A stretch of 64,000 nucleotides of DNA from Bolinopsis microptera (taxonomy: Eukaryota > Ctenophora > Tentaculata > Lobata > Bolinopsidae). This document shows positions 24,801 to 39,800 of this stretch, one piece after another. The notes under the pieces were generated by a model. That model was not told where the DNA came from and did not search any database. It worked only from the letters and a program-made list of their open reading frames with translations. The position numbers and the translations under genes are program-made. The stretch covers positions 3,782,001-3,846,000 of the forward strand of contig NC_087077.1 in NCBI RefSeq assembly GCF_026151205.1, read 5' to 3'. Every line of letters starts with the position of its first letter. The first letter of the stretch is position 1.

Positions 24801-27800
24801 GCTGGAAAACAATGCTCCTGTTAGGATAGGTACTTATGCGGCAAACTTCTAGAAACTAACTTAATTACTCTAACTCTTGCACTGCAAACATTTCGCAGTA
24901 TTATTAATTGATACAGAAGGAATATTTTCTGAAGTAACAATTTCTGGTTGCAGGTCTGATATTTACCTCGGATTCAGAGGAGAGTGCAAGTAACATTGAC
25001 TCCGTCATCCCCGCGATGATAAACAAGATCATGGAGACAAAGGGACGGGTAGCTGTCGGTGAATTCCTTGTCGAGGTGGGGTTACAATATTACATACTGA
25101 TCATAACTCATATCATGTATATATGAGGACTGAAAATACCATAACTTTCCCCTTTGACATGGCTCTTCAGGCATATTCTTGTCTGGACGCAAATTTTTAC
25201 AGTTAATTTTGATTTCGTGTTTCCAATATTTCTATTCTAACAGTAAGCACTTTCCAGCTAACTGACGACGGACTGACACTTGACAACGCCCGATCTGAGT
25301 TTAGTGATCTACTGGGACTGCAGGTCACAGATGAGTTTGTCTCAGAAAATAACCCCCTGGTTGTGGCGGGAAACCAACTCCTTCTATCCTCAGGTATTTT
25401 GCAATTACCACTTAATACATAACTGAGTACAAAATATGGGGAGGGGGTTCAGCACCACTCTTCATTTATTCCGAAAATAATGATCACCCTCCCTTGCTCT
25501 TCAATTACTTCAACTTTATAGTGTTGGTTTCCACAAATCATCGTTGTTAAATACGTCAAAAAATTGGCTCAAAATACGGCGTATTCAATGTTCGAGAGAA
25601 ATACGTAAGAATACGTGAAGTTTCCAATCAATAAGCCCGAAAAAAATGAAATTTAGACCCTGTTCAATTTTGTCCGGAATACGTCTAAAATTTGTCCGAA
25701 ATACGCGCGAAGATCAAAATTTATTGTGAAAAATCGTTCCTACTCCACAGTGGAAATCGAAATACGCTAATTTTCGGTGACAAATACGTTTGCGTATGCA
25801 TACGTTTGCTTGAAACGCTACGTATTTAACAGCATTGCCACAAATTACCAGGTATTACAAGTGTCTACTGTATGACACATAATTACACATGATATATATG
25901 TATATTTGCAGGGTTAGCTGCCCCGTCAATGGTAGTAAACGGCGTGGTGCTGGACGACCTAACCTCAGCTGAGGAAACTCTTCTAGAAACCCTGCAAGCT
26001 CAACTACCTAAACTACAGCGTGCAGTATATTTGGGGGAGGTCAATGATAAGACAAACATTTTAGGTTGGTACATATTACTATGCTATGTAAACTTAATGG
26101 TTTTAACTAACAATTAATTACAGTTTTATATAATTACTAATTAATTACAGTTTTAATGACATTGACTTTCAAATATTTTACATAGTAACCAATTAACAAA
26201 ATGTGATACCAACGGCATATGCATTGCGGGCAAACGGCGATTTCACCTTCCTTAATAGGTCTGCACTCTGCAGTCATTTCTGCAACTGTTGGTTGTCCTA
26301 GTCCCTCCCCCTCCCCCCCTAGCCTGTCCTATTAATCTGTCTCTGAGCCTCTTATACTTTACTCAGCTGGTAATGGGGGCTGTACTAGTTCTCGTAACGA
26401 TATTACTTCATTTTGAATTTCTTCATTGCGTTCATTAAATTGGGCGTCTTCGATGTTTGGATTTTCTTCCGGATGTAACCCCTTTCGAGAATAAAATCGT
26501 ACCACTTTTTCATAAAACCTCCTCATTAGCGAATTGAAGAAATCGTTATAAAATAAAGGATTGATAACAGAGTTGATGGGAAGGAATACTATTGAGATAA
26601 GGGCATAATAGCGAGTTGCGTCGATAACACCCAACGAGTGTAGACAAGAAGCTAGGGTAACTGGTAGCCAACAGAGGAAATCTGACGCGATTATTAGAGC
26701 TATTTTGCGCTGTAATCTTTTGTTTCTTTTCCTGATCTCGTGTCCCCCTATCTTACTCTTAGTCAGCACTTTGGAGGTTGCTCTGGTGTCAACGTTGATG
26801 AAGATGTAACATACCGAGATTATTGCGAAGCAAATCATGTTCATTCCTAGGACGGCCCAGGCATAGACTCGTTGCGGATCGTCTGATTTTACGAAAAATT
26901 TGAATAGACAAACCCCCTCATTGCCGTAGAATTCAAGTTTCTTTCGACCAAGTGCATCACCTCCATAATCACTCGAAAACATACCATCAACTAGATTATT
27001 TATAACTCTCCATTTGAGGTTTTTATCTTTAATTTTGCCATAGTATTCCTGTATGATGCTAAGATGGATTTGTTTCCCCGGAGCCCCGATAAAAAGTCGT
27101 GTAGATGGCTCGTATGTCATGCCATTGACAAAGAAGTCCTCAAATTGAGGTACCAAAGGAACCACGGCTACAGTAATAGACATCAGAACGATAGACGTTG
27201 CAATTATACAAATACTGCGCATATCTGAGCTGGTGGCTAAATCTCTGATTTGTGTTCCATTTCTTATTCCCATTATCCTCACCAACCCAAGCATTGTCAT
27301 TGATAGCAGAGAGATCTCGTATCCGACTGTGCTGATGATTCCTATAACAGAGCAACGAACACTTGATAGCCAGTTAAGTTGTTCAGAGCAGTAGCTACTC
27401 CCGTAAATGATGGTGTCCATAACCGCGATATTCAACAGATATACCCCGCATAGCAAGTCACCTACATTTATCAGAAGAATCAGCAATTTATTGTTAAGAG
27501 CAGCTTTTGACATTTCTTTTTTGAAATCAGTTGAAGTACTGTAGAGGGATATGAGGTTAAGAATAATGGCCAGCAAGGCTAAAGACCAACACAACAACTT
27601 GAGGAATGTGTTTTCTAAGATCTCTCTGCCGCATTCTGAGTTACACTCGTCGGAGTAGTCAAAACAGTCAATATTTCCATCACACTTTTCAGTGATTGGG
27701 ATCAGCTCCTCCTTAGACTCACACACAAACAAATTGGTACAAAGTCTTTCGTCAGAACCATCCCCGCAATCATCGACTACGTTGCAAACTTTGTCATAGT

Positions 27801-30800
27801 CTAAGCAAATGTTGTTGTCACAGCGGTAAAAGTCATTTTTGTATTCATTTCCTGATTTGATGACAAAAGAAAGGAAAGTATTGTTAGTGACTGTGTAAAC
27901 TCTGTGAGGATATTGCTGAGGACATGAATCGTACTGTATCTTGTTTTTTAAAGGACAGATCGAGTCTTCACAAAACCCTGCACAACTCAGTATCAAGTAA
28001 ATTTCTCCAAAGGTGTAGTCACAATTAATAGTTGTATCAGGCGGGGGGAGATCCATACACTTAGTACCGGACATCACGTTGGTGGGTGGGTCATTTTTTC
28101 TTCTAAAAACACAGTTAGTACATGGTACTAACTGGTGGGTCTACTGCCCATTTTCCTGAAAAACAGTTAGTACATGGTACTAAAAGGGGTGTCTAACCCC
28201 AAAAAAAACCCATTTTACCTCAAATTTCAATTTTGGGAATGGGTTTTGAGGTTTTTAAAAGTTATTTTTTGGGTTTTTTTTTTAATTTTTAAAATTTTGT
28301 AAAGTCTTCCTTTAAAAATTAAATGAGCTCTTTTAAAAAAAAGCAATTTCTGGGTGGGTATCTTATTCTATATTCCAAAAAACAGTTAGTACCACGATTT
28401 TTCGACAGTTAGTACGGCAAAAGGGGTGGGTGTCTTACGTATTATCCAAAAAAACAGTTAGTACCGCAAAGGGGGTGGGTGGGTCTAGTGAAAAATATCC
28501 AAAACTACACTTAGTCGACGTGATGTCCGGCACTTGGTACCTGATCCCCCCCGTATCAGGACGGACTAACGTTAAAAATGGTCGAACTCCAAAAACAGCA
28601 AGTCCGGACAGGTTGACTTCATTGATAACACAATGGTTTGCTGCTTCCTGCAGACGCTCCAGACCAGGCAAGCAATACATCAACACTTTCTCAACTCCAG
28701 CTGACTTCTTGACAGTCATTGCATTGTCAAATGTTCGGCTGATCCCATGTGACTTCTCACACATTCTCCTCTCACTACCACATGTATCAATCCCATCGCA
28801 CAGATTTTTGAACTCTACAAAAGCTACTTGATCATGTTTACAAAGGAAAACCTCCTCGCAGGGTTGATTGGCTGACACGACATATCGTTTAGTTGCACCA
28901 ATACCACAAGTAAGCCACCCATCCTCCTCGTCAATCCTGTCTAAACAGTCCTCCACCCCATCCCTCAGCCATGACAGAGGTATCTCCAGATCGTGATCGT
29001 GCTTGTACGCTCTGTCACACACCCTCTCCGTCTTGGAGGAACAGATGGCCAACTTCTCGTCGGACCCATCAACACAGTCCTCTATCTCATCACACAGTTG
29101 GTGCTTATGCAGCTGACAGGTTAGAGACACTCTCTCACAGACCTGGTCTATTCTGTTATCACACAGAGCTGGAACTCTGCCAAGTCTGTGGCACACAAAG
29201 TATTTAGACACAGTTGAGGGGTATCCTCCGATATCACAGATCACTGATGAGCGATTTGTATCCGTACAGTTTGTTTGATCCAGGAAGTTCGCACAAACAG
29301 GATCTAAATATGTATTATCTGAGTCATGTGCAAAAGGAACTCCACACCTCGTATTATTCAAAATAGGGACAATCAACAAATACGGTGTCTTGGAAGATGG
29401 ATGGGAGTATTTTAAACATTTGTCTTGGCTGTTCAAAGAGTCAAGATCTGGACAGTTCCGTTCATCTTCATTATTTGCGCAAGACGGATATCCATTACAC
29501 ACGTCATTTGGTTTGATGTAATATGTTGTTTGTTCCCAGCCAATGCAGTACATCCCGTACAGATAGCCACCACACAAAGCCTCGTCTTCGCAGCCATAAT
29601 CATAATGGAAATCGCACCATCCGTCACACACCGCAGAATTAGCCATTTTCAGGCCTCCCCTTAACTCAACTATTGTGTCCTTTTCAGTTCCAGCAGCACA
29701 AAATTCTTCTGGTAGATTGAGGTTATCACAGCCTTGCGAATAACGACCATATTCGTCAGATTGAGTTTTAATTATATTACAGATCGTTTTCGACGAAGCA
29801 GAAATAGCAGGAGTATCATCACCATAGAACAAAGCGATGTCATCTTCAGTTTCACAGACGTATTCGTTACAGAACACAGCACCATTTGTTAAGGTCTGTG
29901 ATGGTTTGATCCCACAGTACTGATAGAAATGAGGGTCATTGTTACAGATAGAGCTGAATGTGGTAACAAATGATGCAGGTTTTGATATGTACATCGTGTC
30001 AGAATAGGGGCAACTAAACACTGTGAATCCAAAATCTTCAGTGCACAATCTTTTAAGGAAATTATTCCTCTCCACGATGGGACAACTGTCCTCAAAAGGT
30101 CCACAAAACAGATAACTGGTGGGTGGAAGGCCTATCTTAATCAAGCTTTCCTCCGTTGGTTTGATTTCAAACGTGGATAAAACAGTACCATTTTGATCCA
30201 CAGAACAGGAAACGTCGTTAAATTCTAACGTAACGATTGTGTTCCTGGGATTCAAATTGGGAAAGAACCCGGATGCAAGCTTGTACCCTAACTGCTGGCA
30301 GATGTAGTTTGGAAGACAGTCTGAATAGTGATCAGCAAATAGAATGGGTCCAGAGATCTCGCCAATCTGAACGTGTAATAGACCAAATCCATTCGTAGCA
30401 TTGGCTCCCTTACTGTTAAGCAAGTAGAATGTCTCGTAGCCTGATTGAATGGTTTTATGTCAGCCCTTCAGAAAATGAATAAATTTGACCCCTTGTCGCA
30501 CATTTACTTTAAATCTAAAAGCCAAATATGAAGTTTCGCTGGCGCATGCACCAGATTCAGTGCCGTAACAAAGGACCCCGCTGACCCCGCAGTTCATGTG
30601 TATATCAAAAGGCCAAACACAATGCATTTCAATTTGACTCGATCCAATCACTGAAAATATATAAAAAAACGCGAAAATTATGGTTCATTCGGAAAAAATG
30701 AACGATTGAACAACGATATTATTTGAGGAATACATCAATTTAAATGTTACACGTGGTTTAAATACCTGTGTAAAGAGGCAACAGAGTTAGTACAAGTAAT

Positions 30801-33800
30801 AACCAGATTCTATTTGGCATGGTTCTGTTAACTCAAACTCCTCGTATGTTGTCAGTTGTGGTTACTAGACTCCAAAGATGTAGCAAGTCCTTTCGATGGG
30901 TCCCCGGATTGGATCCACTCCAGAACTCCCAAAATTATACCATAAAAGTCTTTATATCAACGTAACAGACCTCCCAATTCTTGGAATTGACACTTAGTGC
31001 TCCATTGAATTATTATGAACTGATATAAGACTATTGAGTGGCTCGTGAGCAAAAACAACGTGACAGTATTGAGTAAACTGCATTAAGTAAACTGCATATT
31101 GCCAGATCTGAGTTCAATTTGTAACGGAGTTTTATATTAACAGGAAACGATGTACCTTAATTCCCAAAAATTTGGGCGACCAAAAATTTGAGCGGGCCTC
31201 TCGCCCAAATTTTTTGCAGACCAAATTAATTGCATAAATCTTTTCCGTCTGCTAAATTTTTTGCTAACCAAACTTTTGGCATTTGGCCTGTGGCCCTGAA
31301 ATCTATAGAAAGATGGCCTTTTCTTCATATCCAAGTGAAATGATATTTGAAATTTTAGTTTTCTAATCTGTCATTCATGGCTTGACCAAGTAAAAAGGCT
31401 TATATTTTAAATGAATAGAAATAACTGGAATTAGACTTCAAGACCTTTGGTCCGGGTTTACAGTAGTTCGCTACACACAATTATGTACACCTTTGTTTCC
31501 CCCAAAGCTAAGCGTATGTGCCGCTTAGTTTGATAGATCATGATGTAAACCTTCTAATTTTCTTCCAAACCTTTCGACCATCTGTTGAGGCGTCATAATG
31601 ATAAGTGTATGTGAAAGGGGTATGATAAGATATGCTGAGTGTAAGTAGACTAAACTATCTGATTGAGAGACTAAATATCACTATTGTATATCTATCATTT
31701 TGTACTGTGCCTGGTGCCATCATCACTGTATTTTTTAGTAGTTACTGGGCAGATCGTAAATTTCATAATGTGAAACAACTCAGACTACCACCTACATGCT
31801 TAATATTGAAAGCAAAATGACTGGAATAATAAGGAATAATAATGAACTAAGGCAAATATCTAACTGACATTTTAGTGGAAAATCGTTCATTTTTCGAAAA
31901 ATTTGTGCCCAAATTTTCGGTCGCCCAAATGAGTTCAAATTTTCTGCCCAAATTTTTAGGGCTCAAATAAATTGTGCTCAATATAATGGCACACAAATTT
32001 TTGGGAACTAAGGTAACAGAGTCGATATATTTTAATGTTGCCATGGGGTGGCAAGTCCCCATACATCGTGGTCCGGTAGTTTCATTGCGTCCTAATATTA
32101 ATCGATATAATACAGTTGCTGCTCTCAACTATTTAATATTTATTAACAAATACGGACACAGCTCATTTTAGAAACAGCAGAAACTGAATCTGAATCACAT
32201 TAATAAACTACATGTTGTTATATTGAAAAAGGAAATCAGTTTATAACTTTATAAGGGGTTTTAAAGCTGGATACTTAGTAAACTACCAAGAGACACTTAG
32301 CGGTAAAATTTAAGCGCAATCCGACCACAACTTTCCGAGAGCATTCTTAAAATTGTAATGTAATACTATACGTATATTGGAATATCTAATGTATGATTCA
32401 AGTAAAATGGAGAGAGGAAAATTCTTGAGAAATTTGAAGAATAATTTGAATAATAATAAGGTCAGCACCTCAACTCTTGCGTCAGTCTTGTACCCCTCTT
32501 ACAGATTCCTAATAAATTAGACGGAGAAATAACAACCATCCGTACTCCAGCGTGGCGGACACTCCGGTTTCTGTTTGAAGTGGTCCAGAATCCCAGATAA
32601 TAACTTGAACCTTGATCAATGATTACACGCAACTTCAGTGTATTGCACTTAACTAACATCTTGTTGCTTTAGATTCTCAGAAACTAATACTGGTTTTATT
32701 TTCAGATTGGTACATGCAAGACGCCAGTATCCTACCCAGGCACAACCCTCAGATAATGGACCCTAAAGCTTACACCTTACCCTTGGCTGATCTAGACAAA
32801 TCTGGTACCACACGACACACGCATAATATTGTTTAACGACTACTTTAAATCCAGGGCTTTTTAAAAAATTACTTTCAATGGTCGAACCCTAAATAAAATT
32901 GCTGGAACGAATTAAAATAAACTACATAATGCGGGGGATCTCATATTATGAGTGATGACTTTCAGGCCCCCAATATACTGATCTAGACGAGACATTAAAG
33001 GAGAGTAATTGGCTGGGTGCCGAGAAAGCCCCCGTTTCCATGGTTATAGTAGGTGATTACGAGTCATCTCAAGGAAAACAGCTCCTTCTTTCAACTCTTC
33101 TATCTGTTGAAAAGGTAAACTCTCAAGTTATAGATTATAATGACAATGTAGGGGGTTATCGTTACCATGCCATGATGGACAGGATACTGTTGGACAATGT
33201 CAATATTTACTGATTTATAATTATGGTTTATTGATTGAAACCATTTTTAGTTATAATTACGTATAAATCTAAATACTTGCCCAGAGCTAAACAGTATACA
33301 GATATAGCTTTTCAACATGATTAACATCTAAGACTATAAGTAACCAACAACCTCCCAGTTACACAATAAAATAATTCCAATAAAGTTAACATCCACCACC
33401 CCTAGTTACAGCAGAGTAGGTTCACCCTCCTCTTTACCTCTGATACAGACATGAACTACAGAGTGTGGTCAGTACTACAGAACACGCCCTCTGACAAGGT
33501 AGTGGTGACAATGAGGGCTGTATTGCTAGGTGATCACGTGGAGTTGGAAGAGAGATCACGTGACGACTTTTCTGAGATAGTCAAGTAAGGAATTTTCTAA
33601 GAAAGTCTTTCTTCTTTGCTCGTTTGTAAAAGATCTTGGACAAGAATGCTACTTAAATCATTTCACCAAATAAAGAAGTGTTAGTTCTACCAGCTATTGA
33701 GTTAATAAACCACCAGGAAGCACTCAGCAGTCGCCCACGTGGTACTACACGTGACCCATGGCAACACTGCAGTCCTGTGTAATGGTCGCGTAGTAACGCC

Positions 33801-36800
33801 TCTACATCGCGCCTCTTCGGAAGACTTACAGCTGATTGAGACCTTGGAGCTGAGGAGTGGCGCAGGTTTTACAGAAATATATTGGTAGATGTAAAATACC
33901 GTAAAGATTTACCCTACTTCAAAGTAAACAGTAGAATAGAACTTAATTTGATAGTGTTTATGTAAAATCTGAACGACTGAACTCTGAATCTCAACTCGCA
34001 GAGAAGTTGAAGGAGATAATGACTGGATACAGCAGTGACGTGGTGATGAGAGCCGCCTCCCTACTGAGGCGACAGGAGCCTGTAAAGAGGATATCTTTCC
34101 CTGAACTGAAAGTGGAACACTCGGCTGCTATCGTACCGGGAGATGGTCCCTTCCAGGTGGGTTCTACTATACATTATACATTATACAGTTTACATTATAC
34201 AGTATACAGTATACATTATACATTATACATTATACATTATACATAATACAGGGGGGGGGGGGGGCCAACCATATTAAAGTATATTAAAGTATATCCCCGG
34301 GTCAAAATCGGAAAAAATCCTACATTTTAATATACTTTAATATACCTACAATTAGAAGATTTATATTCTTCGTTAAGATTTACATGATGAACTATATTTG
34401 TCACTCATATTCGCAAGATAAGCCTGTTTTAGGACTAGTACATGAATTTCCATCCAGATTGGTCAAAAATTGGCTGAGCTATGAGCTTTAAAAAGTATGC
34501 CCATATTTGGGCATACGCTTTTGCCCAAATTCGCTTTAGCCCAAATTCGATAAAATTTCAATATTTTTTAATGAGACTAACTCTATGTGAAAGATATAAC
34601 TCAGTGTTTGTTGAATATAGTGGATACTAAGTAAAAAGACCTCCATGAACAAAATTGGGAAAATTGCACATAATATCTCGGTTAGGAATACTAGCCAAAA
34701 TGACTTCATTAAAATTGAAATAACTCCATCAGTTTTCAATATTTTTTCAAGAACTTTTTGGAATCGATTAAGAATTGCATTTCAAGCTTATTTAGGGCAA
34801 TAATTTTTGATGTAGGCCTCCAAGAAGATAGGGATTTATTAAAGTATATTGTAGGTATATTAAGTATATTAAAGTATATCCCCGGGTCAAAATCGGGAAA
34901 AATCCTACATTTTAATATACTTTAATATGGTTGCCCCCCCCCCCCCAATACATTATGTACTATACTTAAGCTTAGTGTACTAGTGTACTAGGGTATACTA
35001 CTATACTACTATACTTGTTGTCTTTATTTCAAAAATTTTCTCAGACATGGGTCTCATCTTCTCGCATATTGGTACTATTACCTGTCACTGTTGATTACAA
35101 ATAACAATACAACTCCTATTTTTCTCCAGGTAGAAGCAGTGTTAGACCCCCTGAGTGCTGGAGCACAGCAGATATCCCAAATACTGCACGTGCTTCACTC
35201 CGCTGGCCTCATCACTCTCAGGATATTCCTTAACCCCATAGGTACAACCTACACAGTATTACTTACAGTTACTACGTACTACAAGCATATCTTTAATATT
35301 TCAATCAATAACTGGGGATGAAATTAAGATCATCGGGCCATCTAATTTTGCTGTAAAATTGCCTAAAAATAACAATTTGTATTATTCCAGATAAGCTGTC
35401 TGAGATACCGGTTAAAAGGTTTTACCGGTACGTGCTGGAACCTGAACTACGTTTTAATGGAGATGGCAACATAGCAGATACAGGCAGCAGGTATGCCTAA
35501 TTTAACTTTGATGACATTTTGTTCGGACTTAATAATAATTTAAACAAGTTTTGTTCCAGCCTCTCTGTTGCATGGCACGTGCGTAACAACAAACTCCCGG
35601 TCAGGTTTACAGATCTCCTGCCCCACCTCCTCCTAACTATGTCCCTGTCCACTCCTATAAACTGGATGGTGGCTAGTACCCATAGCCCGTACGATCTGGA
35701 TAACATCCGTCTCAACGATGTGGAAAAAGGTTTGGGGCGTTCTGCCACGTGGGCGCCACGTGCTCTGCCACGTATTCTGCCACGTATGCGCGCATATAAC
35801 ATTTTGTCTTACTCTGGACTGCTATGTTGAGCTCAATTTCAGATTAGCAGCAGAGTGACCAACATGCCCCTCTTTCAGTATGATTAGCAGTTGCCGGTAT
35901 TCTAGAAAACTATCATATTGATACCGCGACCGCGACCGATCTATAAGAAATATACAAATTTGATCAGCAATAAAGATTTCTGTAGAAAAAGATTGGCGTA
36001 GTATTGACACTGGTCCGTAAGAAACAATATTAGCATTATAAGCCGCAGAGTGGTGACCCATTGCAAGGCTTTTCAATAAACCATAATATCGTGATGGTTC
36101 TCAAGAAATCTACTAATATAAATTGAATCTATCAATAAAATAGAGAACATACAAATAACTTTTAACTTGCAGGTGTTTACGCTGAGTATACACTAGAATA
36201 CCTGGTAATAGAAGGCCACAGTCACGACCCCACCAGATACAATAACCCTACCAAGGGGCTCCAGTACGACCTGACGTCCGGGGACACTTCACACGATACC
36301 ATCGTTATGGCTAATCTGGTGAGGAGAACTCATTTTTAATTATTATAAATATCAGCTTCAGGTTCATGTTTGTTTGTGTAGGAAATATTTACCAAATATT
36401 TACCAATATACTCTTGAGGTGAGAATCCGATTTAACACCTGGTTACTTTGTCAAAGTTAAGAATTTCCCAAATGTTTCCTGATTGTGGTAGTACCAGCCA
36501 CTCGATCTGAATCTTGTTATTTCAGGGATACTTCCAGCTAAAAGCAGGGCCAGGTCTGTGGACCTTGTCTCTGAGAGACGGTCCCAGCAAGGAGATCTAC
36601 CAGATAACAGGAGTAGAAGGACCTGGTGACCTGGAGGGGGAGGGACAGGTTCTCGTCACTGTCGGGGATCTTACTAGCACTTTTATTACTGTCGAGGTGA
36701 GCACGGGGGGAGGATCCTGAGAATAATTCATAAGAAGAATAGGTTTCAAAGTTGATATATTATGTAATTTTAAACAAGTAAACTAAATGCATTCTGCTTG

Positions 36801-39800
36801 TAGGCGTCAAAGAAAGAAGGAATGGCTCAAAGGTCCATATCTGCAGAGAATGAATCTCAAAATGACGATAATTCTGAAAGCTCCGGCATATGGAGTTCTA
36901 TTAAAAAGTAAGTTTCTTGTTATAATCCGTGTAGGATGCAGTAAGCAGTTAACAGTTTTGTGGTTTTCAAGTTGATCGATGTAAATTTATAAGTAGTTTT
37001 TAGATTATCCATGTCCTGCGTATGAACTATTTATGTTCAATTGTGATATTCTTGTCATTCTAAGACTGTATTTTGTATTTTGTATCCTATTTCTTTGACA
37101 TATTCATCTCTCTAGAGCAGGAAATAGGTATGTGTGCTCAGTGCTGTTTCTTACTGTATATCAGTGCTATTTCTTGCTACTTTTTACTTTTAGCTTCAAT
37201 ATTACTTAAGCTGGTTGATCTATGATTCATCTTACTATGATTCTGATTGTTGATTGCTTGCAGGGGCTTTCCCGAATGGACGTCTTTATTTAGCGCGTAT
37301 GTGTAAAGCACTAAATTAGCAGTGATTAGAAGAATTAGCAGTGATTAGAAGCACTGAATTAGCAGTGATTAGAAGCACTTTTAACAGAGCATTAGTATTC
37401 AGTATTTAGCACTTCTTTTAACATATTGTATCAGTAGTCAATGACTGGACAGGGTTATTGAAAATAACATTACATTGTATGTAACCATGTTGACCGTTTG
37501 TTTTAACCCTTAAATACTAAATAGTTCCTTTCTCAAAAACCCCATTTAGACACTGCTCCCCCGATTAAGTTCGAATAAACATTAAACATGTATTATGAAC
37601 ATAATAATATAAATAAGATAGCAGCGCTGTTTTAATTTTCCGGCATTAGATAGGATGACCAAAAGTGATCGTTTTAAAATTCATTCATCTTAGGAATCGA
37701 GCAAACAATCATGAAAGTTACTTTTGTTTTATTAGAATAAGGCTGTGAATATAACCAATCATTTTACTTTTTAATTTGCAGCATCGTGGGAAGTAACGCA
37801 AAAGAAGAAGGCAGTACAGTACACGAGACGATACATATCTTCTCTGTGGCTTCCGGGCATTTGTACGAGAGGATGTTAGGGTAAGTAGCCTAGTAGAGTT
37901 ATTTAGTCAAGATATACTCCGTTGCTTCTTCTTGCTTCGGAGCAATTACTTCTTAAAGATTCAATTCAATTATGACTTCGAAACTCTTCTCTCAATCAAC
38001 GCAACTGTGGTATCTAAAAGCTTTTATTATCTCAGAGTGATGATGCAGTCTGTGCTGGCTAATACAAAGCTTTTATTATCTCAGAGTGATGATGCAGTCT
38101 GTGCTGGCTAATACAAAGCTTTTATTATCTCAGAGTGATGATGCAGTCTGTACTGGCTAATACAAAGCTTTTATTATCTCAGAGTGATGATGCAGTCTGT
38201 ACTGGCTAATACAAAGCTTTTATTATCTCAGAGTGATGATGCAGTCTGTGCTGGCTAATACAAAGCTTTTATTATCTCAGAGTGATGATGCAGTTTGTGC
38301 TGGCTAATACAAAGCTTTTATTATCTCAGAGTGATGATGCAGTTTGTGCTGGCTAATACAAAGCTTTTATTATCTCAGAGTGATGATGCAGTCTGTGCTG
38401 GCTAATACAAAGCTTTTATTATCTCAGAGTGATGATGCAGTCTGTGCTGGCTAATACAAAGCTTTTATTATCTCAGAGTGATGATGCAGTCTGTACTGGC
38501 TAATACAAAGCTTTTATTATCTCAGAGTGATGATGCAGTCTGTACTGGCTAATACAAAGAACCCTGTAAAGTTCTGGTTCCTGAAGAACTTCCTGTCTCC
38601 CAAGTTCATCACTTCCGTCCCCACCATTGCTAAGGAACTGGGATGCGAGGTGAGCGTGATATCTTTAAATATTGAATATTGATGCTTATTTCGCAATAAA
38701 GTGAGTGTGTGTTTGCATGTAGCAAATATCTTGGGCTATAAAACTATCATTACTTTCACAACTTCTATCCAAATTCCAACAATCACTTGTTACTTCAGAT
38801 CGAGTTTGTCCAGTACCAGTGGCCCAGTTGGTTGAACGCTCAAACAGAGAAACAGAGAATAATTTGGGGCTACAAGATCCTTTTCCTTGATGTACTCTTC
38901 CCAATGTCTCTCAAGAAAATCATATTTGTTGGTAAGTGCAGCTTATAAGAAGGAATGTACTGCGTACATTGTACAATGTACAATGTACACTGTGTACACT
39001 GCACATTGTACACTGTACAGGCCTCAATCCTGTTCGACCATCTTTGACTGCCTAGTATTACTACTGTTAACTGTATCATTTATTTGTGTCGCGAAAGCTG
39101 AAATTTCCAAAATTTTCATTCTGCATCAAAGTTTCCTACTCGGTCAAGGAGACGGCAGGAAAGCTTCTCTCCAAAAATCTTCCAAAATCTCTTCTTATAT
39201 TCGGATGATTTTTCGTTAATCAAAGATTTCTTTGGAAATAGAACTTTCAGTTAGTTTCAGTACCTCAATCGTGTCTTGTGCCATCCTCATTCCTCACTCC
39301 TCAGTGACCTTGTTAGATGTTCATTCAATAAAAATTCAGTTAAAACAGTGAAGTTTGGGTCACGGAAAGCTGAAATTTGGAAATATCCCAAATGTATTAG
39401 AAGTAATTAAACCTTAACAAGAAACTCGTGACCCAGACGCTGATCAGATAGTAAGAGCTGACATGAAGGAACTGATAGACCTGGATTTGAAGGGGGCTCC
39501 TTACGGTTATACTCCTTTCTGTGATGACAGACCGGAAATGGACGGGTTCAGGTAATGCTACACCAATTTGAGAAACTGTATAGAATTCATTTGTGAGTAA
39601 GTAACAGCGTTGTTTTCTACTCAGAATCCTGCATTGAACAAAGCAATTGTTTCATCTATGACAGTTTTTTTTTGCCATTCTTCAATTTCCAAAAGTAGCT
39701 ACGTTATTTAAAATTAAAACTATCCAGATTCTGGAAGCAAGGGTACTGGAGGAACCACCTAATGGGTAGATCCTACCACATCAGTGCTCTGTATGTTGTG

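Noticed and set aside
28430-28831. 133-codon + strand frame across the receptor gene
   Set aside because: Lies opposite the receptor exon and the inserted element; composition follows the antisense gene.
31632-32171. Short + strand frames in the UGGT intron 11 MITE region
   Set aside because: Inside or beside the TA-flanked element; no similarity to known proteins that I can see.
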